From contig NC_073692.1 of the NCBI RefSeq assembly GCF_029784155.1, positions 239,401,756-239,465,755 of the forward strand: a DNA stretch of 64,000 nucleotides, read 5' to 3'. The notes below the pieces were generated by a model. The model was not told the DNA's origin. It was given only the letters and a program-made list of their open reading frames with translations, and did no database searches. The position numbers and the translations under genes are program-made. Of this stretch, positions 44,925 to 56,470 are shown one piece after another (positions within the stretch are counted from its first letter, which is position 1; every line of letters starts with the position of its first letter). Source of the stretch: Uranotaenia lowii. Lineage: Eukaryota > Arthropoda > Insecta > Diptera > Culicidae.

Positions 44925-45741
44925 TGTTAATTGTTACTTCCGGATCTTGGTAACAATGAAAGCTCGATTTCCAAATTCGTAACGTTCCCTTTTATTCGTT
45001 CGAAGCTCTACCGGGACACGTTTTAAATTCCTACGATTTCAACATTGATTAAATATAGGAATAATCTTTACAATTCTCAATCTTACGTTTAGTGAACTCT
45101 CTATACGTTTCCTTCTATCTCGATTTTCAGTAATGGGCCTCCGCTATTCACCTACGCCTTTAATTATCTTAGGTTAGAAATTGAATTAAACGTTTCTCTA
45201 CAAATTTCTCACCTCTGCTCCAGTTCGATACTATCGCACTATTACAAATTCAAAACCGCGCACTTGTGTGGTATTGTAGCCTAAACTAAAGTAGGTAAAC
45301 GTTAGAATATCACTTCACATACTAAGCGTAAAGCGTACCTGTGCTAGACTTCCTCAGCAGATTCTCAATTTGCACCTTCCGTGCCTTGAATTAGTTGCAG
45401 ATGCCTAGATTTAAGTAATTCTAATTTAGAATTGAATACAAGATTGGATATTCCAACTATAGGCCTACCTTAGCACTTGAGTTTAGCACAAGTTAACAAT
45501 TTCACAATAACCACTATGAATAACGCTTTAGTTTTGAATATCAACAACAATAATTTCAGTCGAATCGTATTGTTTTTGTTTTACTCTTCTGTTTTCGATC
45601 CACAGTTTCCCGCCTAACGCGCCTATATCTTCTTTTCTCACTTCTCACAACATTCGAACTCATTTCCGAAACCCTCGAACTGTCATTTGAGATAAGATGT
45701 GTTCAATGCTGTTTTCGGTTTCGAAGGTCAGTTCAGTGACA
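44925..45741 (-). repeat. 5' LTR of element D
   Basis: 817 bases, matching the other copy except for the base noted above. No TGG-type primer-binding site lies between it and the gag ATG. Confidence 0.92.
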
Positions 45742-46758
45742 TGCGGTATTACATACTGAACTCCTGGATTGCTTGTTGTCTGTTGAACTTGACCCTTTCG
45801 ATGGCGCTACAGATTGGAGAACACTGCAATAGTTGCGTAAAAACTTCTTGAGGTCTTCGTACCTGGGAACTTCCTTGCTGTTATGGTGTGTTTCCCAATT
45901 TCGAAGAGTAACAGGATCAAGACGGGCGCTCAGCATGTAACCCAGGATTGTACTCCAGCCTTCGGTTTCTTCATCGACCTTCTGCAACATCTGAAGATTC
46001 TTCTCGAACTCGGTGATCAGATTATTCAGCCCGTCGTAGCCTTCTTTCTTCAGAGGTTCTAAAGCGAATAATGCGTCCAGGTAAGCCTTCACAATGAGCT
46101 TACGATTCTCGTAACGCTCCTCCAAAATATCCCAAGCGACATCATAGTTGGCATCGGTGAGTTCAATGGATGCGATATCCTTCAACGCATCACCTGTGAC
46201 GGCAGACCTGAGATACGTGAATTTTTCCGTAGATCCTAGCTGAGGATTGCAATGAATGAGACTCCGAAAGCTATCTCTGAACGTCACCCATTCCTTGATC
46301 TTTCCGTTGAAGGTTGGAAGTCGAATCTCTGGAAGCTTGACACGAGAAAATGGGGCGGACCGATCTTGGCTGAATCTCGACTCGTCGTTTGGCTGAGATG
46401 CTTTCGACGATTGAAGTTTCATGAGCATTCCCTTCAACTCGAAAAATCGATCCTCAAACTCCAGCAAAATCCTCTCGTTCTCATCCTGTCGTTGCTTTTC
46501 TGCTTCCTTTTTAGTGTCCTCTTCCAAATCCTTGTCCAGCTTTTCATCGGCTTCTTCCAAAGCAATCTCTATTTTTCCACGCACTTCGTAAAACTCACTG
46601 TACACTGGATCCAAAGCTTGAATCCTTGAAGTTAATTGGCACTCATCATGTTCCGAATTATAGTGTTGCAAAAACCGATCGACACTGTCCAGCATAAGCA
46701 CTATTTGTCGTTCACGTTTTTGCAGAGTTTTTAGCTGCGATTGTAAGTTTTTAGCCAT
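45742..46758 (-). CDS. Element C gag, N-terminal part
   Basis: The likely start is ATG 46756-46758 (MAKNLQSQLKTLQ); the open frame upstream begins only with GTG. The N-terminus is a long charged coiled coil (EEADEKLDKDLEEDTKKEAEK region). The gag core follows as KLPEIRLPTFNGKIKEWVTF, and then RSLIHCNPQLGSTEKF and LKDIASIELT, the family pattern of BEL/Pao gag. There is no PHD finger, unlike B and D. The frame is cut at 45742 by element D. It lines up in phase with the zinc-knuckle and pol part at 40642, so the original was one gag-pol frame. Confidence 0.9.
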
Positions 46759-47461
46759 GTTGCACTTTTTCACTTTCACGGTTTTTATTTTCACTAAGTT
46801 TTAATTTGTAAAAAAACTGAAGTCCGTTCGGCCCAATTCGTCCAATGCAAAACTAAAACACTATCACCAAACTGCACTGTAGCACTAACAGCTGTACCCG
46901 ATCTACTCGACGTTCCACACAACCGCGAAACCCGATTGACGAAACCGTCGAACTTGTTGACTGCAGCAGGGGGGCACAACCAGCGGAACAACAATGGAGA
47001 AAAAACCAGCGCAAACCAAGACCAACTTATATTTAAAAAGGGCACACCTCATGCAACCAAGAAAAAACACCTCACATGCAATCTCAATCTTTATTTCTCA
47101 ACAACACAATAGTACTTCCCAAATTATGTGATGAACTACGATGTCCGATGTCCGAGGTTGCCTTCAAGCTCCGTGATGTCCTTCCTAGGTGTCGTGGTTC
47201 ACTCCAAGCTGGCTCGATGCACTTTTTTCTGCACACTTTCAGGCACTTATCACACTCGCCAAATTGTTCGATGAGCTGGGCAATCAATTTGCGATGGCGA
47301 TTTTTTCGCGTCCCAAGCCAGCAGCACAAAGGGGACCACTTTTTATTGTCCGCGAAAAGTTTTTAGCGATGGCGATTTTCGCGTCACCAATCAGCAGCAC
47401 AATTTGCACAACACCGCGAAACTAATCCACCGAAATTCTCCGGGAAAACGGGATGTGGTAT
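46759..47461 (-). other. 5' leader of element C
   Basis: Transcribed leader between the primer-binding site and the gag ATG. It holds only short frames without homology. GCGATGGCGATTTT-type sequence occurs twice (about 47291 and 47367), an 80-base-spaced repeat. Confidence 0.5.
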
Positions 47462-47478
47462 CCGGTTACGAAGGACCA
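47462..47478 (-). promoter_or_regulatory. Primer-binding site of element C
   Basis: On the element's strand, three bases after the 5' LTR, the sequence TGGTCCTTCGTAACCGG begins with TGG, complementary to a tRNA 3' CCA end. It is in the expected position for minus-strand priming. I cannot name the tRNA. Confidence 0.75.
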
Positions 47479-47481
47479 AAA

Positions 47482-47775
47482 TGTTTATGCACTCCCGGAA
47501 GAACTTTTCGGACCCGAATAAAAACTCGCGGATTAGTAAAAAACTTCACTACGGAACTAAACACAATTTTATTTCGGTAGCAAAAAACGAACTGTATTTC
47601 GCGGCGGTACTTTTTATTCTCCCTCGAATGCTACTGAGCTATGTAAAAACGTAAACAAAACATAATTAGATGACATTCGCACTGTTCCATTTCAACTGTT
47701 CCTTATGAACGTTATTGCGCATTTTGCTACAAATTAGAAGCGCGCATGCGCGTACAAATTAGAAGTGCGCGTTCA
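47482..47775 (-). repeat. 5' LTR of element C
   Basis: 294 bases, identical by eye to the 3' copy. Confidence 0.93.
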
Positions 47776-49709
47776 ACGTTATTGGCTATCACATATTGGG
47801 TACGATCAACAAGATAGCTTTCCAGAAGTCTGTTTGCAGCTCCTCTGATACCGTATACATCCAGTTTTCTCAACAAGATTTCGTGGTCAATTGTGTCGAA
47901 AGCTTTTTTGAGATCTAGATAGAGTATTCCCACAGATTTTTTAACATCCATTGCGTTTATTATGTCATCAATAAGTTCGCAGGCTGCGGTGAGCGTACTA
48001 GATCCACTTCGAAAACCGAATTGATGCTTATACAAGATGTTATGTTGATTTAGGAAGTTCATCAATCTGGAGGCCAACAGTTGCTCAATGATTTTGTTTA
48101 TGATTGATAGCACTGATATTGGTCTATAATTGTTCACTTCCGATTTACTACCTTGTTTATGGATTGGAATAACCTTTGCTGTCTTTAGGTATGCAGGATA
48201 GCAGCCGGTCTCGATAGCTTCATTGAATACATCCCTTATGATGATTGAGAAAATTCTGTGGTGTTTTTTCAAGAATGATGCTGAAATTCCATCTGGTCCT
48301 GGGCTTTTATTTATTTCTAGGTCTTTTATTTTCAAAATAACCTCATTTTGATTGACAGGTCTCACGAAGAAAGACGAGGTGATTGGTGTCAATGTTTGAA
48401 ATCTATCGATATTACGCTGACTGTTAATTGTGGAGGCTAGCTGGGGTCCTATTGTGCTGAAGTAGTGATTGAAAGTATCGGCTACATCCTTGCTTTTTAT
48501 AACTTGATCATTTTGTATAAGTTTCATCTCCTCTAAAGTAGGTTCTTTATTTCCAATAATCGATTTCATATTTTTCCACACAACTCGTTGATTTGACGTA
48601 TTGAACAAGGATTGGTAGTAAACTTGTTTGGCGTGCGCTTTTTCCCTTACTACTTTAGCTGAGACATGTTTCAATAGAGCTTTCACTTCGATGTCGTGGG
48701 GTCTACGCTTGCTTCTGGATAATAAATTGTGTTTGATTTAAACTAATTTCCACAGATCAAATGACATCCAGGCACAAGTGCTTTTAACTTTGGCGATGAT
48801 TCTGACCGTTTTAGAATATTTAAGTTTCAGATTTTGGTATAACTCAATCATTTTTTCCAATTTTTCACTCGCAGAATTGCCTTCTACGTTTACTGATTCC
48901 TCTTCAAAGGACAAATTTAATTGATTATAATCGATTACAACTTTCTCCAGGACTCGAGAAGTGATTGTTTTTCCAAGTGAGAATGCAGAAATTACAGTGG
49001 AATGGTCGCTAATTTCAGTTTCGACTGTCGCATTTTTAACACAATTCGATAACGAATCGGGGCAAACCACGTGATCAAGTATGTTATTACTGTTTGGTCG
49101 AGTAGGAAGTGTGTTGGTAACTGTCATGTTGAAACATTTCAGGATATCAAAATAGCTCTGTGTAAGTTCGTTGCTAGTATTATTAACTGGAATATTCACG
49201 TCGCCAACAAGGATTTTTGCAACACTTGGCTCAGAATCATGAAAAATTGATTCAAGTTGAGAAAAAAAAGAGCTGGAGGAATAACTTGGAGGTCTATACA
49301 CAGCATGTATATCTACATGCATACTGGTGACGCCTAGGCGTATCTGAATATGATGAAATCCATTTTCGTGAATATTCAAAAGCTCCTCAGTGACGATAGT
49401 ATTTTTAACAAAAACCGCTAATCCTCCTCCTTGTGATTCGGGTCGACATGAGAAAAAACTTTTATATCCATTCAGCTGAAATAATTTAATATTCGCTTCC
49501 TTTACCCAAGTCTCCCCTATGACTACAACATCAAGATTTCCAGCATAGAGATCTATGGACTCCTTCAATGCATCAAACTTATCCTCGGCGTTCATTCCTC
49601 TTATGTTTTGTTGCATTATAGAAAGCGTTTTAGTAGTTTTTGATATAAAGTTAGATTTATTTAGACAGGAAATAGTGTTAAAGTTATAATTTTCTGCTGA
49701 TGAATTCAT
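47776..49709 (-). pseudogene. N2 ORF2, endonuclease and N-terminal half of RT
   Basis: The likely start is the ATG at 49707-49709 (MNSSAENYNF). The APE endonuclease shows QQNIRGMN, VIGETWV, ESQGGGLAVFVK, AVYRPPSY, ILVGDVNIP and SDHSTV. A TAA at 48738-48740 stops the frame, but the same frame continues with RSKRRPHDIEVKALLKH. RT begins with NKSPGPDGISASFLKK, VIPIHKQGSKSEVNNYRPIS and LYLDLKKAFDTIDHEILL. The frame is then cut at 47776, 13 codons before GVPQGS, by element C. Confidence 0.88.
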
Positions 49710-49743
49710 AATAATGATTGTAGTAATTAATAACGGTTTATTT

Positions 49744-50065
49744 TTATTGCGCAGCTCTCTGATGACGCTTAGGAAGTGGTTCACTAGACGACTCCAAAGA
49801 GATGTTCAAAGAACGTTTTGAATTTTTATTGAACAAATCTTGTAGCTGGTTTTTGGTAGAGATAATCATCGGCTTAGAACTATCCGTCTGCTTCATCAGA
49901 ATTTTTCCATCCCGACCAGGCCACACGTATTTTATATCCAGCTTACTTTGAACCTCCTTAGCTTCTTGCAGTAGTTCTCTTCCGTACGTCGTTAGCTCAT
50001 CCCGAATAGTAATTTTCCTTGTTCCTGCGTTGTTATCCTTCAGAACTGCTGATACTGATAGCGTT
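49744..50065 (-). pseudogene. N2 ORF1, C-terminal remnant
   Basis: About 107 open codons ending at 49744. They contain RKITIRDELTTYGRELLQEA and KYVWPGRDGKILMKQ, the pattern of the C-terminal part of CR1/L2-type ORF1 proteins. The 5' side is lost where N2 meets repeat R. The low-numbered end overlaps the GTG-initiated upstream extension of ORF2. Confidence 0.65.
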
Positions 50066-50066
50066 T

Positions 50067-50438
50067 TTTAGCTTTTTTTCCTTAAGCTATTTTTGCCTTG
50101 AGAGCATAGGAGATGAAAGCTCAAATCTGAGAAAAAGCTTAAATCTGAGAAAAAAGCTTAAGTCTGAGAGATGTGCTCCACAGATTGTATAACGTTGCCG
50201 GGATGTGTTGAGAGCATAGGAGATGAAAGCTCAAATCTGAGAAAAAAAGCTTTAAGACTTAAGCTTTTTTCCTCAGATTTAAGCTTTCTTTCTCTGATTT
50301 GAGCTTTTATCTCCTATGCTCTCAAGGCAAAAATAGCTTAAATCTGAGGAAAGCTTAAAAACGAGATTCACCAACACTTCTTTAGAAGATGTTGGTCACA
50401 CGATACATGAACAAATCGTGTAACGTTAACGGGATCTG
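50067..50438. repeat. Foldback repeat R, right part with nested hairpins
   Basis: This continues R after the N2 insertion. AGAGCATAGGAGATGAAAGC is present at 50101 and 50211 (period 110), and its inverse lies at about 50303-50322. Segments such as AAGCTTAAATCTGAG and CTCAGATTTAAGCTT alternate, so the region can fold into arms of about 60 bases. The terminal segment 50357-50438 is the inverse of the R starts at 33135 and 33260, and a further inverted fragment of that end lies at 50186-50204. Confidence 0.85.
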
Positions 50439-51919
50439 ATATAAAGTGGGTTTACATTTTATACTAACATGCAATTTGTTGTATGAAATTGCATGTATGT
50501 TATTATATTCTGATGTTCTACAAACGTGAGTTACGAATCCAATTTGACGCCGAGATATCTTACAATTTTGCATTTTTGTACTGGTTCACTGCCTTTATTC
50601 TGTTTCAATGATAGGGTAACTTTGTTTTCTACTAACTTAGCTTAGTTGACTACTCATATCCACCTTAAATCATTGAACTTGAAGTGCTTAGATATGATCA
50701 TTCATTTAAAATTTCAGATATTATATTTGATTAGTCTTTGCTCAACTTACGCTCTTCAAATTCCATGATCGCTGGCGTGGCTAAGCAGAACAAGTTCTGC
50801 CTCGCCAATCGTTGCTACTACGCGATTGATCGAGGCCATCTGTTTTGTGCAAGGGCCAAACGAATGGTGCTTGGGACTAGCAGTTTATTCACAATGCACA
50901 AAACTCATGCTCTCCCTTTGAAAATGATCAATAACGGTGCCGGCACGTCCTAGTAGTTAATGAGGAATGAAGAAGGTTTGTTAGTAGGATACTTCAAATA
51001 ATCAATTAACAACTTTTTTTCCCTTTATATTTCAAAGATTAATTTTGAAAAATTCAGGAACAAAAGTAAGTCAATATCTCCAACTATAGAAACCGTCTAT
51101 ACGTCTGCGAATCTATATTGAAATATCCAAGTCAGGCTTCCCAAAAGTACTGCATTGCGATGACAGCTTTTTCTTCGCCGAACAAACTGTCTCGGTTTGC
51201 CTTTCCACTCGGTTCGCTGCTGTACCGTCGGTGACGAATAAAAACGCTTCGGCTACGTCGCACACGTTCGGGAACGAAGATTGTATCTGAACAATCGGCT
51301 AAAGCTTGCGCTGCCGAAAGTGTTGTGCTTTAAGCTGTAGCGAACCGAACCGACAGTTCGATTTTCATTCTTTCATGCCTCCTGTTTCGCAAATAATTTC
51401 ATCCTAACTGTCGGCTGTAGGGCGTGACAGTTTTGCGCAGGACTGTCGCGGGCGACTGTCATGCCCATACCGTTTCCATGCCCGGTCGTATGCTGCTGAT
51501 GCTGCTGCTCGATTCGAATAGACCGAACGAGCAATCTATTCCAACCGAGCAGCAGCATACGACCGAGGCGTAACGCGATGTGTGGTTTCGGTGAAGGTTA
51601 TGCGAAAATTGTTATAGTAATTACCTTCGATGAAAAAAACCTTAAAAAGACATGAATTCAATCGTACAATTTAATACTTTTTTATTATTTTATTTTTATT
51701 TTTTATTCAGAATCATAGCCTTAGAAATATTTCACTCACGGGAGAAGTGGGTTGGGATAGAACACATTTTTTGTGTCGATTCTCTAGAATTTGTTTGAAT
51801 ATAAGAAAAAATGAAAAAAATTGAGAAAACGAATTGTTAAAAACGAATATAAAAGGCAAGTGATGGGAACCATGAAACATAAATTAAATAATCGTAGAAA
51901 TAATCATTTTGGGGTGAAA
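50439..51919. other. Intergenic sequence with a GC-richer island
   Basis: The stretch 51120-51600 is richer in CG dinucleotides than its surroundings and could be a promoter or lost exon. An open frame at 50738-50953 (+) has no homology I recognise. Nothing else was identified. Confidence 0.4.
51482..51565. repeat. Interrupted palindrome
   Basis: GGTCGTATGCTGCTG near 51483-51497 is answered by CAGCAGCATACGACC near 51550-51564, with an inner pair GCTGCTGCTCG and CGAGCAGCAGC sharing the same region. CTG triplets dominate. Confidence 0.7.
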
Positions 51920-51939
51920 ATCTCGAAGTGAGTTCTTGT

Positions 51940-53330
51940 ATTGAATCTCAATCTGAAATTTGAACCTGAAACATAAATCTAAGCCTGATACCTTCAACTA
52001 GAAATCTGAATGAAGAATTTTAATGCGAATCTGAATATAAAACCCTTCTCTGAAATCTTTATCTGAAACCTGATCTCAAAATTAGAACCTGGAATCTCAA
52101 TATTAAATTTGAATAAGAATCTGAAATCTCAATCTTAAATTTGAATCTGAAATATAAATCTCCAATTTGAAACTGAAATCTGAATCTGAAATCAGAATTT
52201 GAAATTTGAATCTGAATCTGAGATCCGAATCTGAAATTGGAACATGAAATCTGAATCTGAAATTCGAATCTTACATCTAAATACGAAATCTGAATCTAAA
52301 ATCTGAATCTGAAATCTGACTCTGAAATCTGATTCTAAAATCTGAATCTGAAATCTGAATCTGAAATCTGATTCTGAAATCTGAATCTGAAATCTGAATC
52401 TGAAATCTGAATCTGAAATCTGAATCTGAAATCTGAATCTGAAATCTGAATCTGAAATCTGAATCTGAAATCTGAAATGTGAATCTGAAATTCGAAACTG
52501 AAACTTTAATCTGAAATCTGAATCTGAAATCTGAATCTGAATCTGAAATCTGAATCTGAAATCTGAATCTGAAATCTGAATCTGAAATCTGAATCTTAAA
52601 TCTGAATCTGAAAACTGAATCTGAAATCAGAATCTGAAAACAGAATCTGAAAACAGAATCTGAAATCTGAATCTGAAATCCTCATCTGAAATCTTAATCT
52701 GAAATCTGTATCTGAAATCTGAATCTGGAATCTGAATCTGAAATCTGAAATCTGAATCTGAAATCTGAATCTGAAATCTGAATCTGAAATCTGAATCTGA
52801 AATCTGAATTTGAAATCTGAATCTGAAATCAGAATCTGAAATCAGAATCTGAAATCTGAATCTGAAAACAGAATCTGAAATCTGAATCTGAAATCCTATT
52901 CTGAAATCTTAATCTGAAATCTGTATCTGAAATCTGAATCTGGAATCTGAATCTGAAATCTGAATCTGAAATTTGAATCTAAAATTTGAATCTGAAATCT
53001 GAATCTAAAATTTCAATCTTAAATCTAAATTTAAAATCTGAATTTGTTTCTGATTCTAAAATCTGAAATCTGAATCTGAAATCCGTTTCTAGAATCTGAG
53101 TCTTAAATCTGAATCTGAAATCTGAATCTCATATTTGATCCCTAAATTTAAATCTGAAATCTGAGTCTGCAAAGCTGAATCTGAAATTTAAATCCTAAAC
53201 TTGAATCTGAAATCCAAATTGGAATCTAAAATCTTGATCTGAAGTATGAATCTGAAATCCGAATTTTTATCTGAAATCTGAATTCGCATATTTCAATTTG
53301 AAATCTAAAATCTTGAACTTGAATTCATAA
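51940..53330. repeat. Minisatellite, 13 bp unit GAATCTGAAATCT
   Basis: The core (about 52290-53000) is a near-perfect head-to-tail array of GAATCTGAAATCT. The edges, about 350 bases each side, hold increasingly diverged units (TTGAATCTG, AATCAGAATC and others). Because 13 is not a multiple of 3 and TGA recurs, the array cannot be coding. The outward decay suggests growth from the centre. Confidence 0.95.
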
Positions 53331-54539
53331 ACGACATCCAATATCAGGCTGGAAAACAACACGCATCAATGCGTGTCGACCAACTAATAACGTAAGGATA
53401 GCCAGCCGCAGTAGCTAGCTTGAGCTTCAAGCAGTTATCCAAGGAAAGGGTTGTGTTAGTAGAGGAAAGGTTTTAGATCAGGATCCATTTTGATGAATGG
53501 TGCGATCGAGTTTTCCTACACCTCCTGTGCTCCAAGATTTTCCTTAAGGAAACTCCTTATTCCAATCTTTGAGGCAGTGATAAGAAGGTTAATAGTAAAG
53601 TAAAAAATATTTTTAAATTTTCTTTAAGCTAACTTGTTTTCCTAATTCTTGTTCCTGATACACTAAATGTGTTTTCAAAAACGACTCTTCAGATTTAAGA
53701 TAATTTTATCATACTTTGAAGAATATTTATAAGCAGATATTTAAAATATTTAAAAAAAAATTATTGATGAATTGAATCTCCTTCTTGTTCTTTATAATTT
53801 TTAACTTGTTATGTAGGTTGTGATAACTGAATAAGATCATTTTTGGAAACTCATCTTGTTGAATTGCACCAACTCTTTGCCTCATATCGTTATGTGAAAT
53901 AATTATAAGGGAAAAACTTTCAATTGCATAACTTTGAATTTTGGATTCCTGCATCAAGTATTTTTAACGATCAAAGCAATCGATGCATACGATTACACCA
54001 ACTGCTGGAAAAAAACTGCAGAAAAGATTTCAGAATCCCGTGGTCATGTAAACCGAACTTCTGATTATCACTATTTGCGCTTCGTTCAAGAAAAAAAAAT
54101 CTATGCCCGGGGAAATGCTGCCCCTCAGGATATGAACACAATCTACATATTTAGGTGCCAAAAAAGTAAAAAAAAAAACAATTCAGCAAAACCATAGGAG
54201 AGTGAAAATATAGCAAAAAATCGGAAAGCTCTCACCGGGTTTTCCTGTTCAGGATCCGTTTGTCGTGGTCCTCCTAATTGTGGCACCCATTTTTGCCTCA
54301 TATTCGGCTTTTCTGACATAAATCACTAGAATATCGGTGTTCGTGTTCCGATGGACACGATAATACAATTTTTCGATTTTTTGCGAATTTATCATTCACT
54401 TATTTCTCAAACCGTTAGGAGTTGTATAATTAGAAAACAAAACTTTAAAAATTGCAGAGCAACGAGAAGACAGAAAAACGCGTCCGCACCCTAGCAAGGC
54501 CTGCTTGGAACTCCTGTTTTCTACTAAATGATATAGAGT
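53331..54539. other. Intergenic sequence, no gene seen
   Basis: AT-rich apart from 53340-53560, which is more balanced and contains AGCCAGCCGCAGTAGCTAGC. No coding homology, tRNA or terminal repeat was recognised. Confidence 0.4.
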
Positions 54540-56470
54540 TACATTTTTTAACATTCAATTGAAGTAGACTTTTATTGCACCATTCAAAAAAAAAACATTG
54601 ATTTCGTTTTTAAATGTTTCAACATCTTCGGTTGTTTTTATTTTAAGAAGTAGTTTAAGATCATCAGCGTATATTAGGCATTTAATCCGTTTTAGTATAA
54701 AGGAAATGTCATTGACGTACAGTATGAAAAGAAGAAGTCCTAAATGAGACCCCTTAGGAACACCACACTCAGAAAAATTCTATTAAGTATGCCATAAGAT
54801 TCTCTTATGAAGTAGCGCCATAAGAGAAATCATTGAAATTCATAAGATTGTCTTATGTCGCGAATGAATTCTTCAGATGAACGCCTTCTCCAATGAGCTG
54901 CTGTTGTTTTTCATAAGAGAGTCTTATGAAAACAGGAAATGTCATGTTTAATGTAAATAATTCAAGAAATTTGATGGTTTAAATTTATATTTCATTTTTT
55001 CGGCATATTTGATCGAAACTATACTATGGTCACACACATAAGCATCCGGTTCCGTCCATCCAACACAATTCTTCTTCCTAATCCGGTCCTTTGACCTTGT
55101 GCATTTTGCCGGTGATTTTCTGAAAAGTAAACGAATGAAAAAGTATTTTAATATACAAATATTTTCAGCGTAATAAAAAATAAACTTTTGCTCAAACTTA
55201 CCATTTAGAAAATCACTTCTAACTACTGAAAAAACTCAATAACTCCGTACGACGATGAAAAAAATTACTGATAGAATGAGTGAATGTGTTCATTAATTTT
55301 TCACAATGCCGTTTCTTCTATTTTTCATACGATATTATTATGAAAACTGAAAGAGTTTCATAAGACTCTTATGAAAAACAATTTTGCACACTAAAAAGCG
55401 GTTCATAAGACGCATCTTATGAAGTTTATAATAAGAATTTGCCTTAGTGCAGAGATCACAAATACAAATATGGATAATTAATTTTGGAAGCGAACGATTT
55501 GTGTTCGACCAATTAAGTTTGATTGTAAACTGGAGAGAAGATTTGGATGAAAGCATTTTTTTTAATTTGAAGATTAAAAGGGATATGTCAATGCGATCAA
55601 AGGCTTTGCTTAAGTCGGTATAAATAGCCTCAACATGGAATTGATAACATATGTAAAGAATTCTTGAAGATTAAATAGATGCAGTAGAGCGCGATTTGAA
55701 GAAACCATGTTGTTTGCTCGTTTGACCTTTTTTTACTTATTATTGATTCGAATAGTTTGGGAAGCAAGACTTTAGTCTTATCGAGCAATTTATAGCTATT
55801 CCTCGATAATTTCGTTCGTTTGATTTTGATTCCGGACTTGAAAATTGGAATTAAAAATGGTTTTTTTTTCATAATTATGATACTTTTCTATAATTTAACG
55901 ACATATTATTAAAAAGAACCAGAAGAGGGTCGGTCAATTCAGTCGCTAAGTTTTCAAGGATACATGGGAAAAGTCCATCAGGCCCTGCTTTTTTATATGC
56001 ATCAAGTTTTCTCAGTCCTTCGTAAACATTATTGTAATCAATTTCATTGACTTGAATGTCACATACTAAATCTGGAATGAATGAAAAGTATTCTCTATCT
56101 CAGTCAATCTCTGTTTAAAAAAAGAGGTGTACACTTATTGAAAAAAAAAATTGCAATCAAGTTGAAAATTTCCATCGAATGATTTCCAATGCTACCGTCT
56201 AGTGTCAACTAGGTAGGAAAGTTTGATTTTTTTCTCCGCGTTTTAATATAGCCAATCAACGCTTTTGAGTTTTGTTTAATATCTTTCTCAATTCTCTGAC
56301 TGTATTTTTCAAAAGAACTACTTATACATGAATTTAGCTGGTTGCATAAATTTATATAATTTTAATGATCTTTGGGACTTCTATCATTTCTGTAGACTTT
56401 TTGTACTTTTTGGTTCCTATTTTGTAAGTTTTTCAAATCTTTGTTATACCAGAGGGGGTGCATAGAGCTG
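54540..56470 (-). pseudogene. Decayed non-LTR reverse transcriptase (N3)
   Basis: Read on the - strand the relic passes through LWYNKDLKNLQNRNQKVQ (near 56450), a GLFPCILENLATEL segment, PIFKSG and KLFESII (near 55750-55860), then TNRS, CGVPKGSHLGLLLFILYVND and LIYADDLKLLLK (near 54640-54765). These are successive RT landmarks, separated by many stops and frameshifts. A 0.68 kb MITE splits it exactly before GVPKGS. The element is old and inactive. The clade is probably Jockey-like or a relative. Confidence 0.8.
54766..55449. mobile_element. MITE inserted in N3, with repeated CATAAGA/TCTTATG motifs
   Basis: The left end CACTCAGAAAAATTCTATTA is matched by an imperfect inverse at the right end (CACTAAGGCAAATTCTTATT read inward). 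Both sides are flanked by CA, and removal with one CA restores the RT reading. Five or more small palindromes of the type CATAAG-n-CTTATG lie inside (near 54790, 54830, 54920, 55358 and 55405). There is no ORF. A related end starting TACACTCAGAAAAATAT lies at about 56699. Confidence 0.75.

Larger units (their letters stand above)
40643..45741 (-). mobile_element. Internally deleted BEL/Pao element D nested in gag of C
   Basis: Matching 817-base LTRs lie at 40643-41459 and 44925-45741. TGCGG is duplicated at 40638-40642 and 45742-45746. The only LTR difference I spotted is one base near the start (TGTAAATTG against TGTTAATTG). The interior is a single long - strand frame with gag and protease but no RT, and a G-rich purine tract lies next to the 3' LTR. 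At 5.1 kb it is a deletion derivative that would need pol from a helper, probably an element of the B type. Confidence 0.93.
34816..47775 (-). mobile_element. BEL/Pao LTR retrotransposon C, inserted in N2 and itself interrupted by D
   Basis: Identical 294-base LTRs lie at 34816-35109 and 47482-47775, with ACGTT duplicated at 34811-34815 and 47776-47780. Gag-pol runs on the - strand. Without element D and its duplication the element would be about 7.86 kb. A tRNA-type primer-binding site follows the 5' LTR. Catalytic motifs for protease, RT and integrase are all present. Both LTRs being identical by eye indicates a young insertion. Confidence 0.95.
33342..50066 (-). mobile_element. CR1/Jockey-like non-LTR retrotransposon N2, split by element C
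   Basis: The right part (47776-50066) carries the end of ORF1, the endonuclease and the first half of RT. The left part (33342-34815) carries the second half of RT, the 3' UTR and a poly(A) tail (T run from about 33337). The two halves are separated by the 12.96 kb LTR element C, flanked by ACGTT on both sides. The element is 5' truncated within ORF1. Confidence 0.88.

Noticed and set aside
51940..53330. Possible CRISPR-like array because of regular repeats
   Set aside because: The 13 bp units are directly adjacent with no unique spacers, in a eukaryotic context. It is a minisatellite.
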